The translations under genes and the position numbers were made by a program. The notes beneath the pieces are model-generated. The model saw only the letters and a list, made by a program, of their open reading frames with translations, was not told the origin of the DNA and did no database searches. A DNA stretch of 9,438 nucleotides from assembly GCA_018262395.1 (NCBI GenBank), contig JAGSYM010000021.1, forward strand, positions 1-9,438, in the 5' to 3' direction. Below, one piece after another: positions 7,123 to 9,438 of the stretch. Each line of letters opens with the position of its first letter. Position 1 is the stretch's first letter. The DNA is from Nitrospirota bacterium. GTDB taxonomy: Bacteria > Nitrospirota > Thermodesulfovibrionia > Thermodesulfovibrionales > SM23-35.

Positions 7123-7148
7123 AAACCCTCCGCTTTTGTCCCTACTCT

Positions 7149-7883
7149 TTAACCAGCGCAGGCATGATTTTTATCTATGTCAACCATAAGTTTTGTTATG
7201 GGGAAATGGCTGCGATCAGCATATGCCGAGAGGAAACTCTGCCATTCGGCCGGACTGCATATTTGATGTGAATTTTTATAAAGCGTCTTGAGGTCATACA
7301 TCGTGGCACGGTAAGAGTGCCAGGGCATTTTCCTCCCTCGCGGACAGTCAATAAAATAAAGCCCCTCATCTTTTCCGCTGTCTTCCTTCCACAGGATATT
7401 CCGAAGTTTCAGGTCATGATAATAAAACCTTTCCCCGTGCATCAAAGCTACATAATGTCCCACTTTTTCCATTATAGCCATGCGCAGGGAACTCTCCAAC
7501 TTTTTTCCCCTGAAGATCACACCGAGGTCACAGGCATTCGGAATTTCATTGGTAACTATAACGCAATGGTGAAATCGCCCCCATTTTCTCAGCTCAGCAA
7601 AGGCCAATACTTCCGGGCAAGGGATTCCAAGCTGCCGGAAACATTCGTATGACCACAATTCATTCATTCCTCTGCTTTTGCGAAAGAGATATCTCCATCG
7701 GGGCGTGGCATAGCGGTACCGTTTTGCATATATCCCGTAGTCTCCCAGGCGATGACGCCAAACCGTGGATATGGAACCCTCATACAGTAACTGCCCTTCA
7801 TCACAAAAACGATAAAGCGCTTCCCCGGAATTGATACCATTTTGGTCAAACAAATCTTTGTAGGCCGGGTTTAGATAGAACAC
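7149..7883 (-). CDS. Lipopolysaccharide kinase family protein (WaaP/Kdo-kinase-like), middle gene of the leftward operon
   Basis: A 244-residue kinase-fold protein. GSISTVWRHRLGDYGIYAKRY (about 36-56) forms the glycine-poor N-lobe with Lys54. ELWSYECFRQLGIPCPEVLAF (75-95) matches the helix and 'P.P' block of the LPS-kinase group. The catalytic loop is YYHDLKLRNIL (154-164), with Asp157 and Asn162, and YFIDCPRG (176-183) gives the metal-binding Asp179. The HDLK form keeps a lysine two residues after the aspartate, as in active kinases. It is shorter and clearly divergent from the kinase at 3051. The start is GTG at 7883, with AGGAG ten bases upstream. It lies between two methyltransferase genes with 25 and 26-base gaps, so it probably phosphorylates the same glycan they methylate (inference). 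Acceptor unknown. Confidence 0.9.
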   Translation of the reverse strand: MFYLNPAYKDLFDQNGINSGEALYRFCDEGQLLYEGSISTVWRHRLGDYGIYAKRYRYATPRWRYLFRKSRGMNELWSYECFRQLGIPCPEVLAFAELRKWGRFHHCVIVTNEIPNACDLGVIFRGKKLESSLRMAIMEKVGHYVALMHGERFYYHDLKLRNILWKEDSGKDEGLYFIDCPRGRKMPWHSYRATMYDLKTLYKNSHQICSPAEWQSFLSAYADRSHFPITKLMVDIDKNHACAG

Positions 7884-7908
7884 CTTGTGTCTGCTCCTCT
7901 GTTTGGTC

Positions 7909-8667
7909 CTACTTCACAATCAAGGCATACCGATGGGCCTGAAAAGGTCCGATGGCAGGACATGTCACTATATCTCCACCATATTTTTTCGATATTTTCC
8001 TCAGTTCCCGCACTGTAATCGAGTTCGTCTTAAGGGGTGCTCCGGTCAGCATGTGTCGCCACCTTCGCAACGTATACTTCAGCGAAGCGCTATCCACAAA
8101 AGAGAAGATGACAAAATGTCTTGATACCCGCAACAGTTCAGAAATTAACTTTTCTTTTTCGTCCAGGGAATAAAGATGATGGGAAAGCCTGATACATAAA
8201 GATCCATCTACGCTATTGTCCTTCAGGGGAATTTGAAATCCGGAGGCCCTGATCCATATCTGGGGAGCGCTGATTCTGCAGGTTTCCCGCCCATACAATA
8301 GTTGTCCGAGCGCAAGATCCATTTCTATGATCGAATGGGCAAATTCGCTGATGACAGGACTAAGTCTGCCTCCTCCGCAAGGCATATCCAAAACAGTTTC
8401 TGCGGGGGCATGGCCGGCTAGTAACTTGCTAAGTATCGCGATCTCTTTTTGCGTTCTCTTTTGTTTCCTCTCCTTATAACCTATATTGTAGGACTGGGCA
8501 TTGGCAATTGACTGATACTTGCCCTGATATTTTGACGTCTCAGGCTCCATTTGTGACATGCCTGCGTCAGTCTCTCCGCCGATAAAATCCCAAATTCCGT
8601 CTGATCTCAGGAAATCTCTTTTTCCTTTCCCCTGCGGAAATAAGAGCACCTCTTCAATATGCTTCAT
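7909..8667 (-). CDS. Class I SAM-dependent methyltransferase with a degenerate Trm112-like N-terminus
   Basis: From ATG 8667 it has 252 residues. The first 30 (EEVLLFPQGKGKRDFL, then SDGIWDF) resemble the small zinc-ribbon Trm112/YbaR-like segment (LLxCPxCxG...DGIPDF) found before many methyltransferases, but its cysteines are missing. The SAM domain follows: VLDMPCGGGRL (about 92-102) is motif I, EMDLALGQLLYGR (115-127) holds the strand-two acidic residue, and IPLKDNSVDGSLCIRLSHHL (146-165) is the motif IV area, followed by a helix with LISELLRVSR and the strand HFVIFSFVD. It is the first gene of the leftward operon. An ATG at 8694 adds nine residues and also has a possible ribosome site (AGGGA). 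I prefer 8667 because AAGGA lies seven bases before it and the family similarity starts there. The substrate is unknown; glycan O-methylation is inferred. Confidence 0.87.
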   Translation of the reverse strand: MKHIEEVLLFPQGKGKRDFLRSDGIWDFIGGETDAGMSQMEPETSKYQGKYQSIANAQSYNIGYKERKQKRTQKEIAILSKLLAGHAPAETVLDMPCGGGRLSPVISEFAHSIIEMDLALGQLLYGRETCRISAPQIWIRASGFQIPLKDNSVDGSLCIRLSHHLYSLDEKEKLISELLRVSRHFVIFSFVDSASLKYTLRRWRHMLTGAPLKTNSITVRELRKISKKYGGDIVTCPAIGPFQAHRYALIVK

Positions 8668-8694
8668 ATGTGATTCCTTTCCATGCTGTGTCAT

Positions 8695-8889
8695 AAACTG
8701 ATTCCCTGAGAAGGAGTAACAAAAGGGGGCCTACGAAACGTCGTCTCTAATCATATCCCTTCAAAGCATGAACCGCCTCATCCTTCACAAATACCTTCTG
8801 AACGCCGCTTCGCGGCCATGATCATTCACAACAAAAAAAACGCGTTAGTGTATAATCTAATGTGTTATCTTATCTTATAAACTCAAATT
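8695..8889. other. Divergent intergenic spacer
   Basis: This spacer separates the leftward methyltransferase operon from the rightward kinase. It contains a short perfect hairpin GCCGC-TTC-GCGGC (8804-8816) beside the palindrome ATGATCAT (8818-8825), a run of eight A (8833-8840) and a perfect -10 hexamer for the rightward gene. In the leftward direction TATGAT (about 8751-8756 on the other strand) is a possible -10 without a good -35. No coding potential was recognised. Confidence 0.5.
8825..8856 (+). promoter_or_regulatory. Candidate promoter for the right-edge kinase
   Basis: TATAAT (8851-8856) is an exact -10 hexamer. TTCACA (8825-8830) matches five of six -35 bases, but the 20-base spacing is longer than usual. 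Transcription would start near 8863, about 27 bases before the ATG at 8890. The -35 overlaps the end of the palindrome ATGATCAT, where a regulator could act (inference). Confidence 0.4.
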
Positions 8890-9438
8890 ATGACAAGCCA
8901 TTTGTGCCGATATTTAAGGGGCGTAATGTCCGGACCACAGTCCGTTCAGAGCAGTTTTCAACTCCTGCCCGAAGACCTAGACTCCGTTATCGATAAGGGC
9001 GAGGCGTTCACCCTGATAAAGCATGACCGGACAACAACAGTGGGCATTCTCAATGGCGGGGCCTTCGGATTCGGACAGGACATGCTTATAAAAAGGTTTA
9101 ATTCCAGGGGAATTCTCGACTTCGCATTCAGAAGTCTTTTCTTCAGCCGCGCCAGGCGCCTTTGGAAAATCAATCAGCGGTTGTCTGAAAGAGGTCTGCC
9201 GGTTCCGCGTCCTGTCTGCTATTTCAGACCCATTTTTCGCCGGAAGAATTCTTACTTCATTTCCTCTTTAATCGAAAATTCGCGGAGCCTCGGGGATATT
9301 TACAAGCGGGGTTTGTTCAGGGAGCCTGAAAAGCTTGCTGTTGTACTGGGCAAAACAATTTCGGCATGGCATATGGCAGGAGCAGTGCATGGAGACCTGA
9401 AATGGTCGAATATTATGTTGCAGAGTAATGCTGACCAG
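8890..9438 (+). CDS. Lipopolysaccharide kinase family protein (third copy), cut by the right edge
   Basis: An open frame of 183 codons from ATG 8890 to the window end; the C-terminal part is missing. N-lobe: GILNGGAFGFGQDMLIKRF (52-70) with probable ATP-binding Lys68. SRARRLWKINQRLSERGLPV (86-105) followed by P matches the same helix block as in the kinase at 3051. The catalytic loop HGDLKWSNIM (168-177) carries the base aspartate (Asp170) and Asn175. The expected metal-binding aspartate would lie just past the edge. It probably phosphorylates a core or O-antigen sugar with ATP; substrate unknown. Start is uncertain: the ATG at 8890 has no ribosome site, while an in-frame ATG at 8926 has AAGGGG (8916-8921) four bases before it and would remove only 12 residues that carry no domain. 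It is divergent from the methyltransferase operon. Confidence 0.88.
   Translation, partial: MTSHLCRYLRGVMSGPQSVQSSFQLLPEDLDSVIDKGEAFTLIKHDRTTTVGILNGGAFGFGQDMLIKRFNSRGILDFAFRSLFFSRARRLWKINQRLSERGLPVPRPVCYFRPIFRRKNSYFISSLIENSRSLGDIYKRGLFREPEKLAVVLGKTISAWHMAGAVHGDLKWSNIMLQSNADQ

Noticed and set aside
8804..8816. GC-rich hairpin as an intrinsic terminator
   Set aside because: No T tract follows on either strand, and it lies between the starts of divergent genes, not at gene ends.
1..9438. CRISPR array, IS element, tRNA or rRNA
   Set aside because: No regularly spaced repeats, transposase motifs, terminal inverted repeats or RNA-gene signatures were seen.

Overview
This window is part of a cell-surface polysaccharide (LPS/O-antigen type) assembly locus from a Gram-negative bacterium. 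It encodes two GT-B glycosyltransferases, three SAM-dependent methyltransferases, one hexapeptide acyltransferase, three kinases of the lipopolysaccharide kinase (WaaP/InaA/Kdo-kinase-like) family, one Wzy_C/O-antigen-ligase-type membrane protein, and the start of a probable polyprenyl-phosphate sugar-phosphate transferase. The outer-membrane flavour comes from the LPS-kinase and ligase families. The moderate AT-rich composition and mosaic of short decoration genes fit an environmental proteobacterium, Desulfobacterota or Nitrospirota type of genome, but no gene here fixes the taxon.

Layout. A leftward gene cut by the left edge (1-177) has an N-terminal hydrophobic segment like that of WbaP-type initiating sugar transferases. 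It is separated by a 264-base divergent spacer, with a plausible promoter for each direction, from a rightward series: glycosyltransferase (442-1431), methyltransferase (1723-2454), acyltransferase (2514-2987), LPS-type kinase (3051-3905), glycosyltransferase (3905-5026, stop/start overlap) and O-antigen ligase/polymerase-type membrane protein (5055-6230). A compact leftward operon converges on it: methyltransferase (8667-7909), LPS-type kinase (7883-7149), methyltransferase (7122-6343), with gaps of only 25-26 bases. A further divergent spacer (about 8695-8889) leads to a third LPS-type kinase running off the right edge (8890-9438).

How they may work together (inference): the left-edge transferase would load the first sugar-phosphate on undecaprenyl phosphate. 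The two glycosyltransferases would extend the unit or the core, and the methyl-, acyl- and phospho-transferases would decorate it. The multispanning protein would polymerise the glycan or ligate it to lipid A-core. The methyltransferase-kinase-methyltransferase operon is the least ordinary part: it could add phosphate and methyl groups to one acceptor, in the way the fused kinase/methyltransferase WbdD caps some E. coli O-antigens.

Several genes use non-ATG starts (GTG at 3905, GTG at 7883, TTG at 7122), so start positions here need care. No tRNA, rRNA, CRISPR, IS element or convincing intrinsic terminator was seen.
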